DNA of 64,000 nucleotides from Archangium gephyra (GTDB lineage: Bacteria; Myxococcota; Myxococcia; Myxococcales; Myxococcaceae): positions 11,556,501-11,620,500 of the forward strand of contig NZ_CP011509.1 in the NCBI RefSeq assembly GCF_001027285.1, read 5' to 3'. Below, piece by piece: positions 1 through 10,644 of the stretch (position 1 is the stretch's first letter; each line of letters opens with the position of its first letter). The position numbers and the translations under genes are program-made. The notes beneath the pieces are model-generated. The model was not told the origin of the DNA. It was given only the letters and a program-made list of their open reading frames with translations, and ran no database searches.

Positions 1-1
1 C

Positions 2-811
2 GCCACCAACGTGCTGCACAACGTGGGCAACGTGCTCAACAGCGTCTACACCGCGGCGCAGCTCGCCCGGGAGCGGATGGGCCGGATGCGGCTCGAGCAG
101 GTGGGACGGGTGGCGAACATGCTCCAGGAGCACCAGGCCGACGCCGGCACCTTCCTCACGCAGGACGAGCGCGGCCGGCATGTGACGCCCTTCCTGAGCA
201 AGCTGGGAGAGAGTCTGATGAGCGAGCGCAAGGAGCTGCTCTCGCTGCTCGAGGACGTGGGCCGGTACACCGAGCACATTGGCGACATCGTCAAGGTGCA
301 GCAGAACTACGCCCGGACGCCGCGGATGCACGAGCCCGTGCACCTGGAGGAGTTGCTGGAGGACGCGCTGCGCATCAACGCGGCCGGGCTCAGCCGCCAA
401 GGGGCGCGGGTGGAGCGGCACCTGACCGCGCTGCCGCCCATGCTGACGGACAAGCACAAGCTGCTGATGATCCTCGTCAATCTGATCAGCAACGCCAGCC
501 ACGCCCTGGAGCGTGCGACCACCGGGGAGCGGCGGTTGATCGTGAAGCTGGAGCGAGACCCCGGCGACTACATCCGCATCGAGGTGCGGGACACCGGCAT
601 GGGCATCTCACGGGAGATGCTGCGGCGCATCTTCCAGTACGGCTTCACCACCCGGGAGGACGGGCACGGCTTCGGCCTGCACTCGAGTGCCCTGGCGGCA
701 CAGGAGCTGGGAGGCTCGCTGAAGGTCCACAGCGAGGGGCCGGGACACGGGGCCACGTTCACGCTGGAGATTCCCTGCCCCCTGGCCGAGGCCCCTGGAG
801 ACGCGGCCTGA
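2..811 (+). CDS. Sensor histidine kinase, C-terminal part (5' end outside window)
   Basis: Transmitter half of a histidine kinase. The frame is open from the first base of the window, so the true start and sensor domain lie upstream. The visible protein begins with an H-box of the form VLHNVGNVLNSV, in which Asn follows the phospho-acceptor His, a variant I associate with myxobacterial PAS-type kinases. A helical dimerisation segment follows, then the HATPase_c domain with N-box (NLISNASHAL), G1 box (DTGMGIS) and G2 region (GHGFGLHSSALAAQELGG). It ends in TGA with no receiver domain. No response regulator follows, so it may be an orphan or pair with an upstream gene. The input signal cannot be judged from this fragment. 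Confidence 0.9.
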   Translation, partial: ATNVLHNVGNVLNSVYTAAQLARERMGRMRLEQVGRVANMLQEHQADAGTFLTQDERGRHVTPFLSKLGESLMSERKELLSLLEDVGRYTEHIGDIVKVQQNYARTPRMHEPVHLEELLEDALRINAAGLSRQGARVERHLTALPPMLTDKHKLLMILVNLISNASHALERATTGERRLIVKLERDPGDYIRIEVRDTGMGISREMLRRIFQYGFTTREDGHGFGLHSSALAAQELGGSLKVHSEGPGHGATFTLEIPCPLAEAPGDAA

Positions 812-837
812 GGGGCGCCAACCCCGCGCCCATGGCC

Positions 838-1422
838 TCAGGGCAGGTTGCCCAGATCGTTGTCGAGGAGCGCATCGAGCAACGAGGGTTCTCCTCCATT
901 GAGGAAGTAGACGCATCGGCCGGGAACAGGCTCATTGGCCAGCTCGAGCGGGAATGGCTGGTAGCCGAGTTCCCGCTCCAGGTGCTGCACGAGCAGTTCC
1001 GCGTGGGGCCTGAGCTCGTCCGGCGGCTGCAAGAAGAGCTGGGGCCGGGTCCATGTGTCATCGGCCCGGATGTGCTGCACCGTGGCGTAGACGAGATAGA
1101 GAGGGGCGAGCACGCTCACGGCGCCCGCCAGACGGGTCAGAACCCGCCCTCCTTCCGGTAGAGGGCGCTCCAGGTATATGCAACACCGAAGACAGGCGGA
1201 CATCCCGGGCTGGGTCACGTTCCCGACGGGACGGCCGGGAAACGCAGCCCTGAGCTCACTGAGAAGAGAGGCCCAGCGCTCCCAGGCCAGCGCCGTCTTC
1301 CAGGCAGCGGACCAACGCTGGAATTCGGGAGTGGATCTGTCGATGTCAACGAAGACGGTGCTTCCGGGAGGATAGTGCTGGTGCGCGATGCGGATGAGCT
1401 CCGCTCTCGTGAATGCCTTCAT
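838..1422 (-). CDS. Hypothetical protein, 194 aa
   Basis: I do not recognise the family. The start is taken at the ATG giving MKAFTRAELIRIAHQHYPPG; the frame is open further upstream but that extension is Arg-rich and lacks gene-like character. The protein is soluble-looking and mixed alpha/beta, with a Cys cluster (CLRCC) near residue 81 and one moderately hydrophobic stretch (VSVLAPLYLVYATV). There is no signal peptide and no recognisable catalytic motif. It is transcribed alone and converges on the histidine kinase gene, 26 bp apart. Coding is supported by codon-position GC and by the sensible N-terminus. Function unknown. Confidence 0.6.
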   Translation of the reverse strand: MKAFTRAELIRIAHQHYPPGSTVFVDIDRSTPEFQRWSAAWKTALAWERWASLLSELRAAFPGRPVGNVTQPGMSACLRCCIYLERPLPEGGRVLTRLAGAVSVLAPLYLVYATVQHIRADDTWTRPQLFLQPPDELRPHAELLVQHLERELGYQPFPLELANEPVPGRCVYFLNGGEPSLLDALLDNDLGNLP

Positions 1423-1502
1423 GATTTGGAAGGCCTCGGGATGTCGAAGGGAACCGTTTCGATGCCGAGGAGCTTCACGAGTTGAACCTGGGAACCGAAA
1501 TA

Positions 1503-1536
1503 CCCTCACCCTGTCCCTCTCCCGAAGGGAGAGGGG
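1503..1536. repeat. Intergenic GC palindrome, copy 1 (REP-like)
   Basis: The element reads CCTCACCCTGTCCCTCTCCC, then a short loop, then GGGAGAGGGG. It can fold through CCCTCTCCC against GGGAGAGGG. Very similar elements lie at 15843-15878 and 17653-17689, all in intergenic DNA just downstream of genes. This copy sits between the start of the hypothetical gene and the stop of the PilZ-Hsp70 gene. It could act as a terminator or mRNA stabiliser; there is no T-run. Confidence 0.65.
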
Positions 1537-1560
1537 TTGTTGGGACGAGTGGGTGCACGG

Positions 1561-4230
1561 TTACGCCTTGCCCACGACCTTCTTCAGGAAGCCCCAGAAG
1601 CGGCCCGAGCGCTCCTTCAAATCCTGCCCGCGCCGCTCCTCCGCCGCCCGCGCCGCGTCCGAGGCCACGCCCAACCGCTGCCGCAATTCCTCCGGCGTGT
1701 AGCGCGTCGCCAACGTGGCCTTCATCTCCTTGCGCGTCGAGTACTCCTGCGCCGTCACGTGCAGCACGCACTCGGAATCCAGCCGCAGCGTCACCGCCAC
1801 CCGCACCGACCCCTTCGGCCCCCTCGGCAGGCCCTCCAGCCTCACCGTCCCCAGGTACTCGTTCGCCGAGATGTGCGTGTCCTCTCCCTGGAAGATGGAC
1901 AACTCCATCACTTCTTCGTTGTCCCGCGTCGTGGAGATCGCGAACGAGCGCTGCGCCGGCAGCGGCGTGTTGCGCTCGATGACCCGCGTGAACGCTCCCC
2001 CGGGCATCGCCACGCCGATCGTCATCGGCAGCACGTCGATGAGCACCACGCTGCTCACCTTGTCCACCGCGTTCGAGTACAGCGCCGCGCCCAGCGCCAC
2101 CGCCTCATCCGTGTTCACCCCCGCGTGCGGCGGCTTGCCGAACACTTCCTTCAGCTTCTCGCGCACCAGCGGCATGCGCGCCTGTCCGCCCACCATGAGG
2201 ATGTCGTCGATGTCCCCCGGCCGCATCTTCGCGTCCAGCAGCACGTCCCGCACCACGTCCAGCGTGCGCATCACCATCGGCAGGCACGCCTTCTCCATCT
2301 CCGCCCGCGTGAGCGTGACGTGCAGGTCCCTCGGCTGCCCCGCCTCGTCCATCATCAGCATCGGGATGTGGACCTCGTAGGAGTTGGACTCCGAGAGCGC
2401 CACCTTCGCCCGCTCCGCCGCGTCCGTCACCCGCGACAGGGCAATCCGGTCTCCCTGGAAGTTCACCTTCTCCTGCTGCTGGAAGCGCTCCAGCAACAGG
2501 TCCACCAGCACGTTGTCGAAGTCCATGCCGCCCAGGAAGATGTCGCCTCCCGTGGCCAGCACCTCGAACACGTTCCGGTCGATGCGCAGGATGGTCGCGT
2601 CGAAGGTGCCGCCGCCCAGGTCATAGACGAGCACCTTCTTCGTCACCTCGCGGTTGAGCCCGTACGCCAGCGCCGCCGAGGTGGGCTCGTTCAGAATCCG
2701 CTCCACCTTCAGCCCCGCCATCCACCCCGCCCGGCGCACCGCCTCGCGCTGCGGCTCCGAGTAGTACGCCGGCACCGTCACCACCGCCCGCTCCACCTTC
2801 TGCCCCAGGTGCTGCTCCGCCAATTCCTTGCACTCGCGCAGGATGATGCCCTGCACTTCTTCCAACGACAGCACGTGCTCGCCCATCCGCACCGCCGCCC
2901 GGCCTCGCGCGTCGGGGATGATCTCGTAGTGGAAGCGCTCGCGCACCTGGTTCACCACCGCGCTGTCGAAGGGACGGCCCACCAGGCGCTTGGCGCCGTA
3001 GATGGTCTGCTCGGGGCGCAGCAGCACCTGGCTCTTCGCGCGGTGGCTCACCAGCAGCTTGCCCTGCGACGAGAGCGACACCACCGAGGGGATGGTGTTG
3101 TAACCCTCGCGCGAGCGCAGCACCATGGGCTTGTTGTTCGTCACCACCGCCACGCACGAGTTGGAGGTGCCCAAATCGATGCCGATAACGGGGCCCTTGC
3201 TCTCGATGTTCGCCGGAGGCGTGAGGAAGACGGTGCGCACCTGCCCCGGGGAGCTCTTGGGCTCGGGAGGCAGCGGGGCCGCCGGTTTCGCGGCCACCGG
3301 AGCGAGCTGCGGGGCCGCCGGCTGCGCCGCCTGGGGCTTGGGCGGTACGGGAGCGGGCGGAGCCACGGGAGCCGCCGGAGCCGCGGGACGGACACCCGAT
3401 GGCGGCGCGGGCTTCTTCGCCGGAGGCCGGAAGGCCTGGCCCGCGACGGGCCGTGCGAACTCGAGCGGCTCGTCGTCGTCGGACGACTCCAGCTCCAGCT
3501 CCACCGCGCTGCTGGCCTGGCCGGCGCGCGCGGGCTGGGGCGGCGTGGCGGGCCCGGGCGTGGCCGCCGCCGAGAGGTCCGCCAGATCGAACTCCTGCAT
3601 GCTGCTGCCCTGGCGCGCGGGCGGCTTCGCGGCGGGCGGAGGCTCGGCTCGCGCCCGCTCCGGCGGGATCGTGGCGGCGATGAGCTCATCGAGCGGAATG
3701 TCCACGGCGGTGACGGGCGGCGGCGGAGGCGGGGCGAGGGGCTCGGGCGGGCGGGCCGCGGGAACGGGCCTCGCGCCGGGAGCGACGGGCGCCACGGAAG
3801 GAACCCCCTGCACCGGCGCCACCGCGGGAGCGGCCGGTGGCCTCGCGGCCGGCGGAGCGGCCACGGGCGGAGCGCTCACGGGCGCCGCGGGAGCCTCGCC
3901 CTTGCGCTGCAGCATCCTGTCGACGAGGGACTGGGAGGGCGCGTCCAGCTCCGTGAACTGGATGCCCATGCCGGGAGGCCCGGACAGATCCTCGGGCGGC
4001 CGCACCCAGCGCACCACCGCCGAGCCCTTCATCACCCGGAGACCATCGGCGATGCGCACCTCGAACTTCACCGGGGTGCCCACCGGCTGCGGCTCGCGCG
4101 AACGGATGAACATGCCCCCGGGGCTGATGTTGACGGCGAACTCCTCGACGAAGTTGCCGATGTCCGTGTGCTTGAGCTTTACCAGCAGACCCACGGCCTT
4201 GCGGTCCGCGGCGCGCCGTCCCTGATCCAT
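1561..4230 (-). CDS. PilZ-Hsp70 fusion (c-di-GMP-binding DnaK-like chaperone)
   Basis: An 889-residue fusion. Residues 1-105 are a PilZ domain of the TIGR02266-like type with both c-di-GMP motifs: RxxxR (R6 to R10) and N-x-S-x-x-G (N34, S36, G39). A Pro/Ala-rich linker runs from about 110 to 345. An Hsp70/DnaK ATPase and substrate-binding region follows, with phosphate-1 loop IGIDLGTSNSC, connect motif NEPTSAALAYG, phosphate-2 loop VYDLGGGTFDA and adenosine motif VGGQARMPL. The residues needed for nucleotide and c-di-GMP binding are present, so a chaperone gated by the second messenger is plausible, but that is inference. No dnaJ or grpE is adjacent. Ordinary DnaK is about 640 residues with no N-terminal domain. 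The gene stands alone on the minus strand. Confidence 0.93.
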   Translation of the reverse strand: MDQGRRAADRKAVGLLVKLKHTDIGNFVEEFAVNISPGGMFIRSREPQPVGTPVKFEVRIADGLRVMKGSAVVRWVRPPEDLSGPPGMGIQFTELDAPSQSLVDRMLQRKGEAPAAPVSAPPVAAPPAARPPAAPAVAPVQGVPSVAPVAPGARPVPAARPPEPLAPPPPPPVTAVDIPLDELIAATIPPERARAEPPPAAKPPARQGSSMQEFDLADLSAAATPGPATPPQPARAGQASSAVELELESSDDDEPLEFARPVAGQAFRPPAKKPAPPSGVRPAAPAAPVAPPAPVPPKPQAAQPAAPQLAPVAAKPAAPLPPEPKSSPGQVRTVFLTPPANIESKGPVIGIDLGTSNSCVAVVTNNKPMVLRSREGYNTIPSVVSLSSQGKLLVSHRAKSQVLLRPEQTIYGAKRLVGRPFDSAVVNQVRERFHYEIIPDARGRAAVRMGEHVLSLEEVQGIILRECKELAEQHLGQKVERAVVTVPAYYSEPQREAVRRAGWMAGLKVERILNEPTSAALAYGLNREVTKKVLVYDLGGGTFDATILRIDRNVFEVLATGGDIFLGGMDFDNVLVDLLLERFQQQEKVNFQGDRIALSRVTDAAERAKVALSESNSYEVHIPMLMMDEAGQPRDLHVTLTRAEMEKACLPMVMRTLDVVRDVLLDAKMRPGDIDDILMVGGQARMPLVREKLKEVFGKPPHAGVNTDEAVALGAALYSNAVDKVSSVVLIDVLPMTIGVAMPGGAFTRVIERNTPLPAQRSFAISTTRDNEEVMELSIFQGEDTHISANEYLGTVRLEGLPRGPKGSVRVAVTLRLDSECVLHVTAQEYSTRKEMKATLATRYTPEELRQRLGVASDAARAAEERRGQDLKERSGRFWGFLKKVVGKA

Positions 4231-4436
4231 AGCGTCTGACTGTCGCGGGTAAGACCCGCTCGCTCAAGTCTTTCTCTCCACCTCCGCTCCCCTGCCTGCC
4301 ACCCTCCCACTCCAGGTACGCGCATGGGCGACCCCTGCCCACGCCTCCCACCCGCGCGAGACGTGCCGGGAGGGACTCCAGACGGAAGACTCCCCGGGTT
4401 CTTTCCGTTTTCTGGGGAAACAGGGGTGACGACGGC

Positions 4437-5786
4437 TCACGGAGCGAGCAGCCGCAGGAAGGCCTCCTGGTCCCATGCATTGCCAGCGCGATCGCCATGG
4501 CGCTGGTAGCCCGCGAGGGTGAAGCCCTGTCCCGGCACGAAGTCCAGCGTGGTGCCCGCCACCGGGCAGTCGCCCTCGGGGCACTCGCCGGGTGGCAGCG
4601 TGCGCTGGTCCCGCTGCGAGCCCTCCGGCGCGTACGCGCTCAGCATGCCGCCACAGACGGCCACCACCTGGCCCGCGTCATCCAGCGCCACCGCGGGCGA
4701 GGCGGGCTTCGTGTCACACGCGAGCGGTTGGGCCCAGCGCTCGGCGCCGTCCGGGCCCGCCACGAGGACGAAGGCCTCGGAGCCCGAGAGCCGTGAGCCG
4801 CCCCAGCTCAGGGGGCCGCGCAGCTCGCCCACCAGCACCACGCTCCCGTCGCGCTCCGGCCTCAGCCCGGTGACGTGGCCGTCCACGCCCCGCAGCTCCT
4901 TGCCCCACGCGAGCCGTCCATCCCGCTCGAAGGCGAGCAGCAGCAGGGCCCGGCCCCCCGCGCTCCCGAAGGCCCGGCCATCCACCGTGAGCGTCCCCAC
5001 GAGGCGTCCGGCGAGCAGCGTCCGGCCCGAGGGCGCGAGCGCCAGCGCGTGCAGCCGCGTGCCCTCGTCCACCCGGTCCAGCTGCCGCGTCCAGAGGAAG
5101 GCCCCCTGCGCGTCATGGTGGGCGAGCACCGGCACGGGGCCCTCCGGCGTCCACTCCTCGGCCGTGACGAGCACCCCGCCCTCGCCATCCGCCGCCATGC
5201 CGTACACCTTCTGTCCCGCGCGCCGCTGCCAGAGGGGCTGGCCCTCGCCGGAGAACTTCACGACGAAGCCGTCGTTGGCCTCGCCCAGACCGAAGTCCAG
5301 CGAGTACAGGAAGGCGTTGCCGGAGAGGAACACCTCCCCCGAGGGCGAGGCCGCCACGCGCGGCGAGGCCACGCGCATGCGCGAATAGTCCCGGACCCAG
5401 CGCTCCGTCCCATCCGGGCCATACTTCGCCAACGTGAGGCCCCGGCGCTGGCCGGGCACGGACTCGCGCTCGTCGTCCTCGCGCGGCGTGGAGAGCCACA
5501 CCACGGAGATGTCTCCCCGCCCATCCACCGCGAGCCCCGTCCCGGTGTCGTCCTGCGGCCCGCCGAGCCGGTGGAACCAGGACTGGACGAGGGAGGGCTC
5601 CGGCTGGAGTGTCGCGGGAGCTGGCTCGGAGGGCGTCGAGGCAACCGGGTTGGTGCCGGTCCCTTCCTCACCCCCGGACGGGGCCTCCTCTCCGGGGTTC
5701 CCACAGCCCGTGGCCAGCGTCAGCAACGCGGCGGGGACGAACCAGGTCCAAGCACGGTGGGTGTGTACTCCTGACTCTCGGTGCAT
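4437..5786 (-). CDS. Secreted lipoprotein with beta-propeller (SBBP/PQQ-like) repeats
   Basis: A 449-residue exported protein. It starts MHRESGV with a signal peptide (WTWFVPAALLTLATGC) ending in a lipobox Cys, then a Gly/Glu/Thr/Pro-rich spacer, then repeated blades of the kind FHRLGGPQDDTGTGLAVDG, each pairing a Trp or Phe strand with GxVxLVGE or GRTLLAG turns. This repeat style is common in myxobacterial surface lipoproteins annotated as SBBP-repeat or beta-propeller proteins; no enzymatic motif is visible. The reading frame stays open far upstream opposite the MoxR genes, which is GC-driven, so the start was set at the signal peptide. It is divergent from the MoxR operon across 267 bp. 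Confidence 0.8.
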   Translation of the reverse strand: MHRESGVHTHRAWTWFVPAALLTLATGCGNPGEEAPSGGEEGTGTNPVASTPSEPAPATLQPEPSLVQSWFHRLGGPQDDTGTGLAVDGRGDISVVWLSTPREDDERESVPGQRRGLTLAKYGPDGTERWVRDYSRMRVASPRVAASPSGEVFLSGNAFLYSLDFGLGEANDGFVVKFSGEGQPLWQRRAGQKVYGMAADGEGGVLVTAEEWTPEGPVPVLAHHDAQGAFLWTRQLDRVDEGTRLHALALAPSGRTLLAGRLVGTLTVDGRAFGSAGGRALLLLAFERDGRLAWGKELRGVDGHVTGLRPERDGSVVLVGELRGPLSWGGSRLSGSEAFVLVAGPDGAERWAQPLACDTKPASPAVALDDAGQVVAVCGGMLSAYAPEGSQRDQRTLPPGECPEGDCPVAGTTLDFVPGQGFTLAGYQRHGDRAGNAWDQEAFLRLLAP

Positions 5787-6053
5787 GTGCTTCTCCCCCG
5801 TCCCTCGCGGGCGGGCCCGGAAGGACGAACCGGGGGAAGGTAATGGGGTCATTCCTTCCGGCATCCCCCCGGCCTTGGGTCCGCCCGAACCCCCCTGGGG
5901 GGTAGGGAACCGGACAGAGGGTGTCCTGGAGCGGACGAACGTCCTGTGGCAGGAATAGGCGCCCTCTGGAACGGTTGGCATCCCACGTTCGCGCCGTGGT
6001 CCCCTGCGAACCCCTTGGACCGCGCGCCGCCCGAGATTAAGAGAACCCTTCTC

Positions 6054-7085
6054 ATGGAAAACGCCGCCCCCATCGCCCCGACACCGGTACCGGAAGCCAC
6101 CAGCGAGGACCTTCAGGCCGTCGAGGAGCTCGCCCGGGCCAAAGCCCAGATTCTCGGGCAGATCGAAAAGCGCGTCGTGGGGCAGCGCGACGTGGTGGAG
6201 CACCTGCTCATCGCGCTCTTCGCCCGCGGCCACTGCCTCTTCGTGGGCGTGCCCGGCCTGGCCAAGACGCTGCTCATCTCCACCCTGGCGGACGTCCTCA
6301 ACCTGTCCTTCAACCGCATCCAGTTCACCCCGGACCTGATGCCCTCGGACATCACCGGCACGGACATCCTGGAAGAGGACAAGGCCACCGGGCACCGCGC
6401 CTTCCGGTTCCTCAAGGGGCCGCTGTTCGCCAACATCATCCTCGCGGACGAGGTGAACCGCACCCCGCCCAAGACGCAGGCCGCCCTGCTGCAGGCCATG
6501 CAGGAGTACCGCGTCACCGCTGGCGGCCGCACCTACCCGCTGGAGCTGCCCTTCCTCGTCTTCGCCACGCAGAACCCCATCGAGCAGGAGGGCACCTACC
6601 CGCTGCCCGAGGCGCAGCTCGACCGCTTCATGTTCCTGGTGGACGTGGGCTACCCCACCGCCGAGGAGGAGGTGGAGATCGTCAAGTCCACCACGGGCGG
6701 CTCGCAGCCCAAGCTGGAGAAGATCCTCTCGCCCGAGCGGATTCTGGCGCTGCAGGAGCTGGTGCGCCGGGTGCCGGTGCCCGACCACGTGGTGCGTTAC
6801 GCGGTGGAGCTGGTGCGGCACACGCGGCCCAAGGAGCCGGGCGTGCCGGAGTTCATCGCGAAGAACGTGTCGTGGGGCGCGGGGCCTCGCGCGAGCCAGT
6901 ACCTGGTGCTGGCGGCCAAGGCGCGGGCCATCCTGAATGGACGCTTCGTGGCCTCGGTGGAGGACGTGAAGGCGGTGGCCCGCCCGGTGCTGCGCCACCG
7001 CGTGCTGCCCAACTTCACCGCCGAGAGCGAGGGCACCACGTCGGTGAAGCTGGTGGACCAGTTGGTCGCGCTGGTGAAGGGATAG
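6054..7085 (+). CDS. MoxR-family AAA+ ATPase
   Basis: A 343-residue AAA+ chaperone of the MoxR class. Walker A is VGVPGLAKT, Walker B is ILADEVNRTPPKTQ, and FATQNPIEQEGTYPLPEAQLDRF carries sensor 1 and the family signature; the helical lid follows. MoxR proteins act with VWA-domain partners in maturation of enzymes or envelope components. The ATG giving MENAAPIAP was chosen over an open upstream extension because the family begins shortly before the first helix. It is the first gene of a three-gene operon with a DUF58 gene 9 bp downstream and a BatA-like gene overlapping that one. Confidence 0.95.
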   Translation: MENAAPIAPTPVPEATSEDLQAVEELARAKAQILGQIEKRVVGQRDVVEHLLIALFARGHCLFVGVPGLAKTLLISTLADVLNLSFNRIQFTPDLMPSDITGTDILEEDKATGHRAFRFLKGPLFANIILADEVNRTPPKTQAALLQAMQEYRVTAGGRTYPLELPFLVFATQNPIEQEGTYPLPEAQLDRFMFLVDVGYPTAEEEVEIVKSTTGGSQPKLEKILSPERILALQELVRRVPVPDHVVRYAVELVRHTRPKEPGVPEFIAKNVSWGAGPRASQYLVLAAKARAILNGRFVASVEDVKAVARPVLRHRVLPNFTAESEGTTSVKLVDQLVALVKG

Positions 7086-7094
7086 CGCCCGCGC

Positions 7095-7969
<875 letters not shown>

Positions 7970-7973
<4 letters not shown>

Positions 7974-10072
7974 CCTTCGCACACCCGTGGATGCTGCTGG
8001 GCGCGCTGGCGGCCTTCATTCCGCTGCTCATCCATCTCTTCGACCGGCGGCGGCCGAGACCCCATCCCTTCGGGCCCCTGGCCTTCGTGCTGCGCAGCCA
8101 GAAGCGCACCGCGAGCCGGCTCAAGCTCAAGCGGCTGTTGCTGTACACGCTGCGCACGTTGATTCTGCTCGCGCTGCCGGTGGCGCTGGCGCGGCCGGAG
8201 CTGAAGCAAGACGCCGCGGCGGCCGCGGTGGTGAAGGGCCCGGCGGCCACGGCCATCGTGCTGGACGCCTCGCTGTCCATGCGCTGGTCGGACGGGACGT
8301 CGCTCTTCGAGCGCGGCCGGGACGAGGCGCGTGACGCACTGGCGGACCTGCGGCCCGAGGAGCCGGCGACGGTGCTGGTGTGCACGGGCTCGCCGCTGCC
8401 GCCCGCGGCGCCGGGCTTCGATCGCTCGAAGCTGCGCCAGGTGATTGACGAGGCGCAGCCGACGTACGGGGCGGCGGACCTGTCGCGGTGCCTGGACCTG
8501 GCGGCGCGCTCGCTGGAGGAGAGCCCCATGGCGGGCAAGCGCCTGGTGGTGGTGTCGGACCTGACGGCCGGCTCCATGCGCCTGGAGGCGCCGACGCCCA
8601 CGGTGAAGGGCCCCACGGGCGAGGCGGTACGGCCCGAGGTGGTGCTGCGCGACGCGGCCAACGGCAAGGACGCCCTGCCCAACCACGCGCTGGTGGACCT
8701 GAAGGTGGAGCCCGCGCTGCAGGCGGGCCCGCGCGCCTTCCTGTTCACCTTCACGGTGAAGAACTTCTCGGACCAGCCGCTGAAGGACCTGGAGGCGGCG
8801 GTGCGGGTGGGCGAGAGCACGGTGGGCAAGGGCTTCGTGGACGTGCCGGCGAATGGCACGGCGCAGAAGTCGCTGACGGTGCGCTTCCAGCAGGGAGGCA
8901 CCGTGGTGGGCCAGGGGTCGCTGACGCCGGACGGGCTGGCCGAGGATGACCGGCGGGCCTTCGTGCTGGCGGTGCCGAGGCCGTTGAAGGCGCTGGTGGT
9001 GAACGGCTCGCCGCACGCGACGCGCTACCGGGACGAGGCCTTCTTCATGGAGGCGGCGCTGTCGGCACCGGGCTCGCCGGTGCAGGTGGCGGTGCGGGAC
9101 GCGGCGGCCGGGTGGCGCGAGGATCTCGCGGGCTATGATCTGGTGTACCTGCTGAACGTGACGGCGCCGGAGGAGGCGGACGCGGCGAAGCTGCGCACCT
9201 TCGTGGAGAACGGTGGAGGCCTCTTCGTGAGCGTGGGCGACCACGTGGATCCGGAGGCGTACAACACGAGGCTGGGCGCGCTGCTGCCGCGCAACCTGCG
9301 GCTGGTGCGCACCAGCGTGGAGCGAGATGATCCGGACGCGGACGGCAAGGCGGCGAAGCTGGCGCAGGTGAAGGTGGAGCATCCGCTCTTCGCGCCCTTC
9401 ACCGGCCGCGCCGAGGAGGGCCTCGTGGGAGCCCGCTTCTACCGGTACATGCTGCTGGAGGCGGACGGGAGCGGAGCAGCGCAGGGCGCGAGCCAGGTGC
9501 TGGCCACGTACTCGGACGGTGCTCCAGCGGTGGCGGTGGCGCGCAGGGGCAAGGGCCGGGTGGCGCTCTTCACCAGCACGGTGGACCGGGACTGGAGCGA
9601 CTTCCCCATCCGCACCAGCTTCCTGCCGTTGATGCAGCGCTTCGCGGCGTACCTGGCGGGCTCGCTGGAGGAGCGCGAGGAGCAGAGGGTGCGCGTGGGC
9701 GAGACGCTCTCGCTGCGGCCGGAGGGCACGCAGAAGGTGTCGGCGGTGAAGGCACCGGACGGCAAGGAGGTGCCGCACAAGGCCCAGCCGGACGGCACGG
9801 TGCTGGTGGGTCCGGTGGAGCAGCCGGGCACGTTCTCGGTGCTGGGAGCGGATGGCAACGCGGTGCCCGCGCTGGCCTTCGCGGCGACGCTCGACCCGGC
9901 CGAGAGTGACTTGAGCCGGCTGCCGCAGGACGCGCTGTCCGCGCACTTCGGCGAGGAGACGGTGAAGGCGTCGAGCTCGGACTCGGAGCGCCCACCCGTG
10001 CCGCTGTGGACGTGGCTCATCGTGGCCGCGGCCCTCGCCTTCTTCTTTGAAGGCACCCTGCTGCGCAAGTAG
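7970..10072 (+). CDS. BatA-like membrane protein with VWA domain
   Basis: A 700-residue protein starting at a GTG that overlaps the DUF58 stop. The N-terminus is the BatA/aerotolerance-regulator membrane hairpin (PWMLLGALAAFIPLLIHLFDRRRPRPHPFGP) with a second hydrophobic helix near residues 60-77. A VWA domain with MIDAS motif VLDASLSMRWSD follows, then a CARDB-like beta region and a glutamine-amidotransferase-like segment typical of long BatA proteins. It ends with a C-terminal transmembrane helix (WTWLIVAAALAFFFEGTLL). Together with MoxR and DUF58 it forms a MoxR-Bat type envelope module; the substrate is unknown. Confidence 0.9.
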
Positions 10073-10093
10073 CCAGGGAAGACGGACCCGTCG

Positions 10094-10522
10094 TCAGTGG
10101 TGGATCTCCACGAGGGCCTCCACGGGGGTCTCTTTGGAGGGCTCCAGGGAAGCGGGGGTGAGGACCTCGCCCGTGCTCTCGTCGATCACCTGGGCCACGG
10201 CGTCCTCGAACTCGTTCAGCGGGCAGCTCTTGGAGAGCGTCATGCGGACGCCGGGAATCCGGGGGGCCCGCCGGGAGCTGTGCAGGATGATGGGAACCCC
10301 CTCGAGCCCCGGCTCGTGGAGCAGGCGCTGGCAGAGCTCGACGCCATCCATGCGAGGCATCATCCAGTCCGTCACGACCAGGTCCGGCCGCTGCTGGCGG
10401 GCCTTCTCCAAGGCTTCCAGGCCATCGTGCGCATGGATGACCTGGTAGCCCATGACCTCCAATACGTCGGTGTAGAGCTCTTGGAGGTCCGGCTCGTCAT
10501 CGACCAGGAGAATCGTGCTCAC
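10094..10522 (-). CDS. Single-domain response regulator (CheY-like)
   Basis: A stand-alone receiver of 142 residues. The start is the GTG giving VSTILLVDDEPDL, because the upstream extension is Arg-rich and not receiver-like. The acidic pocket is D8/D9, the phospho-acceptor is D52 (VVTDWMMPRMDG), the switch Ser is S82/S83 and the conserved Lys is K98. A short tail, EDAVAQVIDESTGEVLTPAS, follows the last helix and has no DNA-binding domain, so output must be by protein contact. No kinase is adjacent. It converges on the BatA-like gene, 21 bp apart. Confidence 0.92.
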   Translation of the reverse strand: MSTILLVDDEPDLQELYTDVLEVMGYQVIHAHDGLEALEKARQQRPDLVVTDWMMPRMDGVELCQRLLHEPGLEGVPIILHSSRRAPRIPGVRMTLSKSCPLNEFEDAVAQVIDESTGEVLTPASLEPSKETPVEALVEIHH

Positions 10523-10644
10523 GGTGGCATCCTCTCTTTCCGGAGCGACTGACCTGGATGGCAATCTCGCGCCCCTCACTAGAGAGGAGTCGCCCTCATT
10601 TCAGGTGTGATGCGTCATGGGCCATAGTGCAATCATGAGCGGCC

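Noticed and set aside
1537-4239. A 900-codon open frame opposite the PilZ-Hsp70 gene
   Set aside because: It is rich in Arg, His and Pro with no domain, the usual antisense shadow in high-GC DNA; the minus-strand protein has full Hsp70 motifs.
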